Of a stretch of DNA of 11,180 bases, positions 1 through 7,155 are shown piece after piece (within the stretch, counting starts at the first letter, position 1; each line of letters opens with the position of its first letter). The notes beneath the pieces are model-generated. The model had not been told where the DNA came from, searched no databases, and saw only the letters and a program-made list of their open reading frames with translations. A program made the position numbers and the translations under genes. This DNA comes from Bacteroidales bacterium (GTDB taxonomy: Bacteria; Bacteroidota; Bacteroidia; Bacteroidales; GCA-2748055): positions 1-11,180 of the forward strand of contig JAGLTY010000033.1 of the NCBI GenBank assembly GCA_023135025.1, written 5' to 3'.

Positions 1-1
1 G

Positions 2-112
2 GAGTCGGGAAGCTGGAAATGGGCCGGCTTTGTGTTGTTCTATACCACGGTCATTGCATGGACTGCCAGTTTTGTAGTATATCAGCTGGGGAGTTTGCTT
101 CAACTGGGATGA
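2..112 (+). CDS. feoB: Ferrous iron transporter FeoB, C-terminal end (partial)
   Basis: Only the last 36 codons and the TGA stop are present; the gene enters from the left edge. The peptide begins ESGSWKWAGF, continues with YTTVIAWTASF, and ends VVYQLGSLLQLG. That is one hydrophobic membrane helix with the Trp-rich lead-in and the 'VYQ-GSLL' tail seen at the end of many Bacteroidota FeoB proteins. FeoB is the inner-membrane GTP-dependent Fe(II) permease; its G domain and gate motifs would lie outside the window. The family call rests on this tail alone, so another polytopic membrane protein is possible. The next gene starts 40 nt downstream on the same strand, and I saw no convincing promoter in between, so cotranscription with ccsBA is possible but unproven. 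Confidence 0.65.
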   Translation, partial: ESGSWKWAGFVLFYTTVIAWTASFVVYQLGSLLQLG

Positions 113-152
113 TTTTACTATATTGTGCCTCCCCCAAAAAAATGTATGTAAT

Positions 153-3100
153 ATGTTAAAAAAGTTATCGTTCCTTGTATCTATGCCATTTATGGCAGTA
201 TTGATGATTTTCCTGATTGTTGTTCTTGCGCTGGCCACGTTTGTGGAGAGCGCCTATAACACCCAGACTGCTGGGGCGGTGGTTTATGGAACACACTGGT
301 TCGAGCTGTTGATGCTGCTCATTGGAATCAACCTGGTGGGGGTGATGGTTAAACAGAAATTGTTCAGACGAAAAAAGATTGTTGTGCTACTGTTTCACCT
401 GGCATTTATCCTGATTCTTCTTGGAGCCTCTATTACCCGCTTTATCAGCTACGAAGGGAATATGCATATCCGGGAGAATGCTGCCTCCAATTTAATGCTG
501 AGCGATAATGCTTACATAGATGTGGTACTGGAAGCCAATGGGGAGACCTCCGGTTACTCCAGAGAGGTGATTCTAACTGATCTGACTCCTCACGATTATC
601 GCATGAGTGCCAGTGTGGGGGGTGAAAAGATAAAGATCAAATCCACAGAGTATATGACCAGTGTCATGGAGCAATACTCAGCTTCTCCTGGAGGAGAGCC
701 GTATCTGCAGGTGATGCTTGTAACCGACCGTCAGACTTCTGCCGGGATTCCATCGGGTACCATTCAGGAGGTGATGGGTATGAAGATAGGATTCAACCTT
801 AAGGATACAACGGCTATGATCAATTTCTATTCGGAAGGTGAAGAGATCTGGATGGTTGCTCCTTTTACTGTTTCGGTGATACAGATGGGTGGTAATGGAG
901 GAGAGGAGTATGATGCAGGTGAAACTATCCCCATACATAAGAGTACACTTTATGCAATGGGACAAATGCGGATGGCCCTCCAGGATTTTATACCCTCGGC
1001 CAGGAAACAGATTGTAAGGGCTCCGGCCGGGCAGATGGGTTCACACCTGGGGGCAGTGAAACTGGAGATCAGGTATAGGGGGATGGCTACCGAAGTTTAT
1101 GTACCCGGACTGGCAGGATTGGCCGGTCGGCCGGTTGAGGGGAGTATGGGCGATCTTAGATATACAGTTACCTATGGGTCAAAAGAGATCCAACTGCCAT
1201 TTTCGCTTTTCCTTAAAAATTTCGAGGTGGAACGCTATCCGGGCTCCAATAGTCCCTCCTCCTTTGCCAGCGATGTAGTACTACTCGATAAGGAGATGGG
1301 AATCCAGGAAGAACGCAGAATTTTTATGAATAACGTATTAAAACACAGGGGGTACAGATTCTATCAGTCTTCCTATGATAACGATGAGTTGGGAACCATA
1401 CTCTCTGTGAACAGGGACTGGGCGGGTACCTTTATCACCTACCTGGGGTACCTGGTACTGATTGCCGGAATGGTGGTGGCACTATTTGTGCCGGGAACAC
1501 GATTTGCCATGATTGCCAGGAGGTCATCTCCTGTGGCACGATCCATTGCCATGATCATGCTGTTGCTGGGTGGAAGCCTCTCACTTTTTTCCCAGGAGGT
1601 TCCACCTAACGATGTGGCCAAAGATTTTGGCTATCTGTGGGTTCAGGACAAGGGTGGTCGTTTTAAACCCATGAACACCCTTTCCAATGAGGTGGTAAGA
1701 AAGATTACCAAACATGCCCGGTACGAAAGCTACACCGCTGACCAGGTTCTGTTGGGAATGATCATCTATCCTGAAGTGTGGCAGCACAAAGAGCTGTTTA
1801 AGGTGAAACATCCGGAACTGCACCGCCTGGTTGGTTACAAGGGGGAGATGGTCAGTTTTAATGATATGATGGATTCTACAGGAAGTTACCTGCTTTCTGA
1901 CCTGGTTAATGAAGCATATGCCAAACAGGTTGCACAGCAGAGTGAACTGGACAGGGAGGTAATTAAACTGGATGACCGGCTGAATGCCTTCTACCTGGTG
2001 CAGTCGGGCGGACTGATCCGCATATTCCCCGATCATGGAGCCGATAACCACAAATGGGCATCGGTTAGTGAAGCACTTTTGGGACAGATGAACCATCAGG
2101 AGGATACCATGAAGAATGTATTTCTCAGGTATCTCAGTGCACTGCAACAGAGTGATTATGGTGCTGCCGGGATTTATGTGGATCAGATTAACGAAAATCA
2201 GCTTTCCGGTGAAATTCTCCCTTCCGAGTCAAAAAAGAAGATGGAGATCATATACAACCGGATCAATATATTTCCTCTGCTGGCAAGATTTTACGGACTT
2301 TTCGGGATCATCATGATGGCGCTCTCTTTCCTGGTGGTTTTCAGACCACATAAAATCTATAAAAACCTCTTCAGGGTAGGGGTGATTCATCTGGTGGTGG
2401 CGCTTGTGGCCCATACGGTGGCCCTTGCAGTCAGATGGTATATCAGCGGTCATGCCCCCATGAGTAACGGGTATGAGTCGATGATCTTTGTCTCCTGGGT
2501 AACCCTGCTTGCCGGATTGATTTTTGTGAAGCGATCGGGATATGCCCTGGCGCTTACTGCCATACTATCGGCACTTTCATTGATGGTGGCCGGAATGAGC
2601 AATATGAATCCGGAAATTACAAACCTTGTACCTGTACTGAAGTCTCCATGGCTCACCATTCACGTGGCAGTGATTATGGCAGGGTACGGATTCCTGGGAC
2701 TGGCATCCTTCATGGGACTGCTTAATATAGTTCTCTATGCCGTTCTTAATACTTCCAATAAATCAAGGCTGGAGGAGGTGATCCAGCAGGTTACCAATGT
2801 GAACAATTTGACCCTGATTGTGGGATTATATTTTATGACTGCCGGGGTGTTCCTGGGTGGTGTTTGGGCCAATGAATCATGGGGACGCTACTGGGGATGG
2901 GACCCCAAGGAGACCTGGGCACTGATTACCGTTCTGGTTTACGCATTTGTTGCCCATATGCACAGGATTCCCGGTTTAAGGGGGAGGTTTGCCTTTAACC
3001 TGGCTACCTTTATCAGCTACAGCTCGGTGATGATGACCTATTTCGGGGTCAACTATTTCCTGGGGGGAATACACTCCTATGCCAGTGGTTCATCTTTTAA

Positions 3101-3209
3101 GGTCCCCTTATGGGCCTACCTGGTATTGCTTTTGCTTGTGGGTCTTTCCCTGTTTGCTTACAGGATACAGCAAAAAATGTTGCCGGAGAGGAGTCCGCAG
3201 GATAGTTAG
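153..3209 (+). CDS. ccsBA: Cytochrome c biogenesis fusion protein CcsBA (ResB-CcsA), System II
   Basis: About 1018 residues, a one-chain fusion of the two System II heme-handling proteins, which move heme across the inner membrane and attach it to CXXCH apocytochromes. The N-terminal ResB/CcsB half has helices near residues 7-30, 49-68 and 77-96, with His48 and His82 next to or in them, then a large periplasmic domain to about 420 and a helix from about 423. A second hydrophobic stretch at about 463-480 ends in LFSQE and resembles an internal signal peptide. It is followed by a soluble region of roughly 220 residues. The CcsA half begins at about 704 and carries the heme-binding WWD motif WGRYWGWDPKETW from residue 910, flanked by conserved His837 (LTIHVAV) and His974 (GGIHSY). 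I chose the ATG at 153 over the in-frame TTG at 123 because the ten extra residues are polar and unlike the family, while MLKKLSFLVSMPF gives a normal start. The gene ends 4 nt from the convergent CAP gene. The assignment is strong. Confidence 0.93.
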   Translation: MLKKLSFLVSMPFMAVLMIFLIVVLALATFVESAYNTQTAGAVVYGTHWFELLMLLIGINLVGVMVKQKLFRRKKIVVLLFHLAFILILLGASITRFISYEGNMHIRENAASNLMLSDNAYIDVVLEANGETSGYSREVILTDLTPHDYRMSASVGGEKIKIKSTEYMTSVMEQYSASPGGEPYLQVMLVTDRQTSAGIPSGTIQEVMGMKIGFNLKDTTAMINFYSEGEEIWMVAPFTVSVIQMGGNGGEEYDAGETIPIHKSTLYAMGQMRMALQDFIPSARKQIVRAPAGQMGSHLGAVKLEIRYRGMATEVYVPGLAGLAGRPVEGSMGDLRYTVTYGSKEIQLPFSLFLKNFEVERYPGSNSPSSFASDVVLLDKEMGIQEERRIFMNNVLKHRGYRFYQSSYDNDELGTILSVNRDWAGTFITYLGYLVLIAGMVVALFVPGTRFAMIARRSSPVARSIAMIMLLLGGSLSLFSQEVPPNDVAKDFGYLWVQDKGGRFKPMNTLSNEVVRKITKHARYESYTADQVLLGMIIYPEVWQHKELFKVKHPELHRLVGYKGEMVSFNDMMDSTGSYLLSDLVNEAYAKQVAQQSELDREVIKLDDRLNAFYLVQSGGLIRIFPDHGADNHKWASVSEALLGQMNHQEDTMKNVFLRYLSALQQSDYGAAGIYVDQINENQLSGEILPSESKKKMEIIYNRINIFPLLARFYGLFGIIMMALSFLVVFRPHKIYKNLFRVGVIHLVVALVAHTVALAVRWYISGHAPMSNGYESMIFVSWVTLLAGLIFVKRSGYALALTAILSALSLMVAGMSNMNPEITNLVPVLKSPWLTIHVAVIMAGYGFLGLASFMGLLNIVLYAVLNTSNKSRLEEVIQQVTNVNNLTLIVGLYFMTAGVFLGGVWANESWGRYWGWDPKETWALITVLVYAFVAHMHRIPGLRGRFAFNLATFISYSSVMMTYFGVNYFLGGIHSYASGSSFKVPLWAYLVLLLLVGLSLFAYRIQQKMLPERSPQDS

Positions 3210-3213
3210 AAAA

Positions 3214-3864
3214 TCAGTAAGGCACATCGTTCATACCGGTGCGGTCCCTGGAGCCAAAGTCCATCACACAATTGACCCGGTAGGTTTTATGTGGTCTGAT
3301 AGCAACACCAATGGAGTTGAAATCAGGTGAGAGAATGTTATTCCGGTGGCCCAGGTTTTTGATTCCCTTATCGATCAGGAGGGAGATCACAATGTCGATG
3401 GCTCTCTCATAACCGTATGAGCAGTTTTCGCCCACATGGTTGTATGGGTTTCCCATCAGTGGCTCAAAGCGATTGTTAAAACCGCTGTGACCAGTAGTTC
3501 CTTTCTCTCCTGACCTCTGAGCATGATCCTGTGCTATTGCAGTCAGATCCTGTTCAGGCATCAGAGGTACAAGGTTGGTAATTTTTTTCAGATCTCTGTG
3601 GAGGGACCTGATGTAGCTGCTGTTCTCCAGCTGTTTCTCTTCTATATAGCTATTCAGGAATGTTCTGGCAAAAAGCGGACCGTCATGCCTTGCCATATTC
3701 ATAAACAGGATCACCTTTTTCTCCTCATCATTGAGGTATTCACACTCACCGGCTCTGTTCAGCGTCCTGACAATATCGGTTTCCCACCCCGACCATGGGT
3801 TTGATTGCGCCATCAGGGGAAGCGGGAGAACCAGAAACAATAAAAGGAGAGTCCTACGAATCAT
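3214..3864 (-). CDS. Secreted CAP-domain (SCP/PR1-like) protein
   Basis: 216 residues. Residues 1-20 form a signal peptide (MIRRTLLLLFLVLPLPLMAQ), with likely cleavage near MAQ-SN, so the product is probably periplasmic or exported. The rest is a CAP domain. It has an Asn/Ala-rich first helix (LFMNMARHDG), the DLTAIAQDHAQ helix, His126 in TGHSGF, Glu146 in VGENCS, and His173 in LGHRNNIL, followed by FNSIGVAI. His126, Glu146 and His173 match three of the four residues of the CAP cavity; the second acidic position is not obvious (perhaps Asp165). Bacterial CAP proteins have few known activities, so no function is assigned. The gene is last in a minus-strand cluster, and its ATG lies inside the end of the acetyltransferase gene (11-nt overlap), which suggests translational coupling. 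Three cysteines remain after cleavage (41, 148, 199), so one disulfide is possible. Confidence 0.85.
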   Translation of the reverse strand: MIRRTLLLLFLVLPLPLMAQSNPWSGWETDIVRTLNRAGECEYLNDEEKKVILFMNMARHDGPLFARTFLNSYIEEKQLENSSYIRSLHRDLKKITNLVPLMPEQDLTAIAQDHAQRSGEKGTTGHSGFNNRFEPLMGNPYNHVGENCSYGYERAIDIVISLLIDKGIKNLGHRNNILSPDFNSIGVAIRPHKTYRVNCVMDFGSRDRTGMNDVPY

Positions 3865-4273
3865 TATGGATCATATATACATCGTAGTCTTCAAACACAT
3901 CAAATCCGAGACTTCTGTAGAGCTGGATCGCCGGAGTGTTATCGCGGTGTACCTCAAGCTTCAGGGGAGACCTCTTCTCCCTGGCGAATGCAAGTGATTC
4001 CAGGGCCAGTTTACGGCCATAACCTCTTCCCTGAAGGGAAGGCAGAACCGCAAAATGATGCATCAGTACGCGTCGTCCGTCCCATGTAAGCCAGGAGGTA
4101 CCGATGATCCTGCTGTTCAAGTCATCTTCCATGATCAGAAATTTTCCGCCCTGGGTATTGCATCGGAGGATAATTTCAGGTGTATCACCACGCTCCATTG
4201 TATATATCCCTGTCTCTCTCCAGAGGGCCTCAATCTGCGGAAAATCGCCGGGTTTGTAATTCCGGATGATCAT
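3854..4273 (-). CDS. GNAT-family N-acetyltransferase
   Basis: 139 residues, the normal size of a single GNAT domain, cytoplasmic with no signal peptide. The start MIIRNYKPGDFPQIEALW is the typical first strand and helix. Residues 72-80 (HHFAVLPSL) form the strand before the acetyl-CoA pyrophosphate loop, which is QGRGYG at 81-86 (Q/R-x-x-G-x-G/A motif A). The C-terminal part has the usual N-x-x-A-x-x-LY-x-x-x-GF pattern (Asn112 to Phe124). GNAT enzymes move an acetyl group from acetyl-CoA to an amine; the acceptor cannot be inferred here. RimI-like protein acetylation and small-molecule acetylation are both open. It starts 6 nt after the nfeD stop and overlaps the CAP gene by 11 nt, so it sits in the middle of a probable three-gene operon. 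Confidence 0.88.
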   Translation of the reverse strand: MIIRNYKPGDFPQIEALWRETGIYTMERGDTPEIILRCNTQGGKFLIMEDDLNSRIIGTSWLTWDGRRVLMHHFAVLPSLQGRGYGRKLALESLAFAREKRSPLKLEVHRDNTPAIQLYRSLGFDVFEDYDVYMIHNDS

Positions 4274-4279
4274 TCCATA

Positions 4280-5740
4280 TTATACTTTGACCACATAAAC
4301 CTGACCGGTCTCATAACGAATCACCTTTATGGATTCACCTTTCTCAATAAATCCATACTCAGATTTGGCATCATAAAGTTTATCATGTATCATAACCCGA
4401 CCTGAGGGTCGAAGGACCGTATGAGCTACTCCCACCTCCCCGATCAGGCTTTGCTGTTCGGTTTCCACCCCTATAAAACCGTCTTCAGTGCGTTGTTCAC
4501 TTTTTAAAGAGAGATTGCTGAAGGCGGTGGTGGTAAGCAGTTTCCTGGTGGCCCAGAGGGAGAATATTACCCCCATCAGCACAGCTACCAGGACCAGGCT
4601 TAATGATTTCATCAATATGCCAAGCCCTTCACCTGTAAACTCAGGATTCTCGAATACAACGTTATCGACCAGGCTCAGGGTGAGCCCTGTAATAACAGCA
4701 ATAATCCCGGCTACACCTGCCACCCCGAAACCGGGAATGGCAAAGATCTCAACCATGATCAGAATAATGCCCACAATAAAGAGGATCAGTTCCCAGTTCT
4801 CTGCCATGCCTTCCAGGTAGAGTGGTGCAAAATAGAGCAGGGCGGCTATAATAGAGGCTCCCAGAGCAAATCCAATTCCGGGCGACTGCAGTTCGAAATA
4901 GATGCCACCGATGATAATCATAATCAGCACACCGCTCACCATGGGATTGATCAGCAAACCAATCAATTTATCCATTCCGGAAGGGTTATAGGATTTTAGC
5001 TCATACTCCTCGATACCGATTTTAGAGATCACCTCCTCGATGGATGTTGCGGTTCCTTCGCAATAACCGTGGGTAATGGCCTCTGATGCTGTAAAGGTCA
5101 ATACCTGTCCGGTGTCGCTAACTCCCTCCACATAGAGCCTTGGGTCAACCATGGCCTCGGCAATGGCAGGGTCGCGATGCCAGGTAAACAGGGTATCTGT
5201 ACCTGTTATAAGTGTGTCCTTTCCATGTGCTTCAGCCGTGGCCCTCATGGTGGCTCTCATGTAAGACTGGTATTTGTCAGGCACCTGCTCCCCGGTCTGA
5301 TTGACCACCGTAGCAGCTCCAATTTTTCCACCGGGTTTCATATAGATGCTGTCACAGGCGATGGCAATCAGGGCACCGGCGGAAGCTGCATTGTCATCAA
5401 TAAACACATAAACAGGAATGGGTGCATTCAGTAGTTTTGTCCGAATGGAGTCGGCAGCCTTGACATCGCCTCCATAGGTGTTCAGATGAAGAATCACTGC
5501 ATCTGCATGGAGTGATAAAGCCTCCTCAAAGGCCTCCTGTGTAATGCGCCATGTGGGCGCAGCAATATTGTCCTTGATGGCAAAGGTGTAGACAAGGGTC
5601 TTCCTGCCAGAAATAGAATCGGGAAGAGCATTCAATGTCCGGGAACCGGAATCGGTTACACTGGTATCTGGTGCCAGCACCTGGCCGGAAAGTACCAGAA
5701 CCAGCAGAGCAGCGAGAACCGTATATGTGGTTTGCTTCAT
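4280..5740 (-). CDS. nfeD: NfeD-family membrane-bound serine protease (ClpP-class)
   Basis: 486 residues, the long form of NfeD. Residues 1-23 look like a signal peptide (end VLA-PD). A ClpP/SppA-like protease domain follows to about 245: the substrate-strand motif LHLNTYGGDV at 84-93, the nucleophile Ser120 in NAASAGALIA, and the PGGKIGAA segment at 136-143. By comparison with the archaeal 1510-N protease, whose Ser-Lys dyad is known, the base is probably Lys156 in VPDKYQSY; this is my alignment by eye. Several membrane helices occupy about 257-400. The C-terminal 70 residues form the small beta-barrel (OB-like) NfeD domain (IGEVGVAHTVLRPSGRVMI). Such proteases cut hydrophobic membrane proteins and usually partner with a stomatin/SPFH protein, but no stomatin gene is adjacent here. 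It is the first gene of the NfeD-GNAT-CAP cluster and has its own -7 element in the divergent spacer. Confidence 0.92.
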   Translation of the reverse strand: MKQTTYTVLAALLVLVLSGQVLAPDTSVTDSGSRTLNALPDSISGRKTLVYTFAIKDNIAAPTWRITQEAFEEALSLHADAVILHLNTYGGDVKAADSIRTKLLNAPIPVYVFIDDNAASAGALIAIACDSIYMKPGGKIGAATVVNQTGEQVPDKYQSYMRATMRATAEAHGKDTLITGTDTLFTWHRDPAIAEAMVDPRLYVEGVSDTGQVLTFTASEAITHGYCEGTATSIEEVISKIGIEEYELKSYNPSGMDKLIGLLINPMVSGVLIMIIIGGIYFELQSPGIGFALGASIIAALLYFAPLYLEGMAENWELILFIVGIILIMVEIFAIPGFGVAGVAGIIAVITGLTLSLVDNVVFENPEFTGEGLGILMKSLSLVLVAVLMGVIFSLWATRKLLTTTAFSNLSLKSEQRTEDGFIGVETEQQSLIGEVGVAHTVLRPSGRVMIHDKLYDAKSEYGFIEKGESIKVIRYETGQVYVVKV

Positions 5741-5759
5741 AATGAACTGTATATAACTT

Positions 5760-5767
5760 CAAAAGTA
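5760..5767 (-). promoter_or_regulatory. Candidate -7 promoter element for the nfeD cluster
   Basis: On the minus strand this reads TACTTTTG, a full match to the Bacteroidota -7 consensus TAnnTTTG. It lies about 20 nt upstream of the nfeD ATG, which would give a short leader. No TTG -33 element is found at the usual 19-21 nt spacing; the nearest TTG is 28 nt upstream. The match is exact, but short AT-rich motifs also arise by chance. Confidence 0.5.
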
Positions 5768-5781
5768 AGAATATTTTCTGC

Positions 5782-5789
5782 TAAATTTG
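5782..5789 (+). promoter_or_regulatory. Candidate -7 promoter element for purB
   Basis: TAAATTTG is a full match to TAnnTTTG, about 20 nt upstream of the purB ATG at 5810. No TTG sits at the expected -33 position. It faces away from the nfeD element, with 14 nt between the two, so the upstream halves of both promoters would overlap. It would drive purB and, given the tight spacing, the ABC exporter and glycosyltransferase genes too. Confidence 0.5.
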
Positions 5790-5809
5790 CTGAAACAAAA
5801 TTGATTCGA

Positions 5810-7153
5810 ATGGAATTAAATAAACTAACTGCCATCTCACCGGTGGATGGCCGCTACAGGTCAAAAACCGATCCCCTTTCCAGGTACTTTTCAGAGTTTG
5901 GGTTGATCAAATACCGGGTTATGGTTGAAGTGGAGTACTTTATTGCACTGTGTATAGCTGGGGTTCCCGGGTTGTCGGATGTAACTTTGGAGCAGCGGAA
6001 AGAACTGAGGAAAATCTATACCGGTTTTTCAATTGAGGATGCAGAGAAGGTAAAAGATATTGAGAAGGTGACCAACCATGATGTGAAGGCGGTTGAGTAT
6101 TTTGTGAAGGAGCAGTTTGAGCAACAGGGGCTAAGCAGATACAAAGAGTTTATCCATTTTGGACTTACCTCACAGGATATCAATAACACAGCCGCACCAC
6201 TCTCTCTGAAAGATGCCATGCAGATCACCTACTATCCCATGCTGGATCAACTGACCCAGGAGCTGGAGAAACTGGCCACTGAATGGGATCAGATTCCCAT
6301 GCTGGCACGTACCCATGGACAGCCTGCATCTCCAACAAGGCTGGGAAAAGAGATCCGTGTTTTTATTGAGAGGCTTGATGTTCAATTGGAGCAGCTGGAA
6401 GAGATTCCAGTGCCTGCTAAGTTTGGGGGAGCCACAGGGAATATGAATGCCCATGTGGTCACTTATCCGGAGATCGACTGGTTCCGTTTTGGTGAGCATT
6501 TTGTGGGTGAGGTGTTGGGTCTGAAACGCTCCTGGCCCACCACTCAGATTGAGCATTACGACAATCTGGCAGCCATGTTCCATGCCTTTGAACGGATCAA
6601 TACTATTTTACTGGATCTGGCAAGGGATATCTGGACCTATATTTCCATGGACTATTTTAAACAGAAAATTATTAAAGGAGAGATCGGCTCTTCGGCCATG
6701 CCCCATAAAGTGAATCCCATCGATTTTGAGAATGCCGAAGGGAACCTGGGTTTGGCCAATGCCCTTTTTTCACATATGGCGGACAAACTTCCCGTTTCCA
6801 GGTTGCAGCGCGATCTTAGCGATTCAACAGTACTTCGCAACCTGGGTGTGCCACTGGGACATACCCTTGTTGCCATGCATTCGATGATCAAGGGTCTCGG
6901 GAAACTGATCGTAAACGAGAGTGCCATCCGGGCCGATCTGGAGAGGAACTGGGCCGTTGTGGCCGAGGCGATCCAATCGGTGCTGAGGCGGGAAAAGTAT
7001 CCCAAACCCTATGAAGCACTTCTGGAACTTACCCGCACCAACGAGGCGGTGACCGGTGATGCCATCCAAAAGTTTATTAAAAACCTGAATACCACACAGG
7101 AAGTGAAGGATGAACTGTCCAAAATTACTCCCTGGAATTATACCGGATTGTAG
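5810..7153 (+). CDS. purB: Adenylosuccinate lyase
   Basis: 447 residues, the usual length for the E. coli-type PurB. The enzyme removes fumarate twice in purine synthesis: from SAICAR to give AICAR, and from adenylosuccinate to give AMP. The N-terminus LTAISPVDGRY is diagnostic of PurB. The three conserved regions of the fumarase/aspartase superfamily are present: TSQDINNTA from Thr120, ARTHGQPASPT with His169 as the probable catalytic acid, and the signature loop GSSAMPHKVNP from Gly293, where Ser295 is the probable catalytic base (same position as in E. coli PurB). The ATG at 5810 is preferred over the ATG at 5732 because the 26 extra residues are not family-like, and they would overlap both nfeD and the promoter. 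No Shine-Dalgarno is visible; the leader is A-rich. The stop is 2 nt before the ABC transporter start. Confidence 0.97.
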   Translation: MELNKLTAISPVDGRYRSKTDPLSRYFSEFGLIKYRVMVEVEYFIALCIAGVPGLSDVTLEQRKELRKIYTGFSIEDAEKVKDIEKVTNHDVKAVEYFVKEQFEQQGLSRYKEFIHFGLTSQDINNTAAPLSLKDAMQITYYPMLDQLTQELEKLATEWDQIPMLARTHGQPASPTRLGKEIRVFIERLDVQLEQLEEIPVPAKFGGATGNMNAHVVTYPEIDWFRFGEHFVGEVLGLKRSWPTTQIEHYDNLAAMFHAFERINTILLDLARDIWTYISMDYFKQKIIKGEIGSSAMPHKVNPIDFENAEGNLGLANALFSHMADKLPVSRLQRDLSDSTVLRNLGVPLGHTLVAMHSMIKGLGKLIVNESAIRADLERNWAVVAEAIQSVLRREKYPKPYEALLELTRTNEAVTGDAIQKFIKNLNTTQEVKDELSKITPWNYTGL

Positions 7154-7155
7154 AT

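Noticed and set aside
123..152. Upstream TTG start for ccsBA
   Set aside because: The ten added residues (LPQKNVCN region) are not family-like and precede a good ATG that opens directly into the first membrane helix.
1581..2147. 188-codon minus-strand open frame inside ccsBA
   Set aside because: It is antisense to a clearly coding region, with no recognisable motif and no suitable start context.
5732..5809. N-terminal extension of purB from the ATG at 5732
   Set aside because: It overlaps the nfeD start and both promoter elements, and known PurB proteins begin at the MELNKLTAISPVDGRY position.
5810..7153. Argininosuccinate lyase or fumarase instead of PurB
   Set aside because: The superfamily signature is shared, but the start LTAISPVDGRY and the MPHKVNPIDFENAEGN loop are specific to adenylosuccinate lyase.
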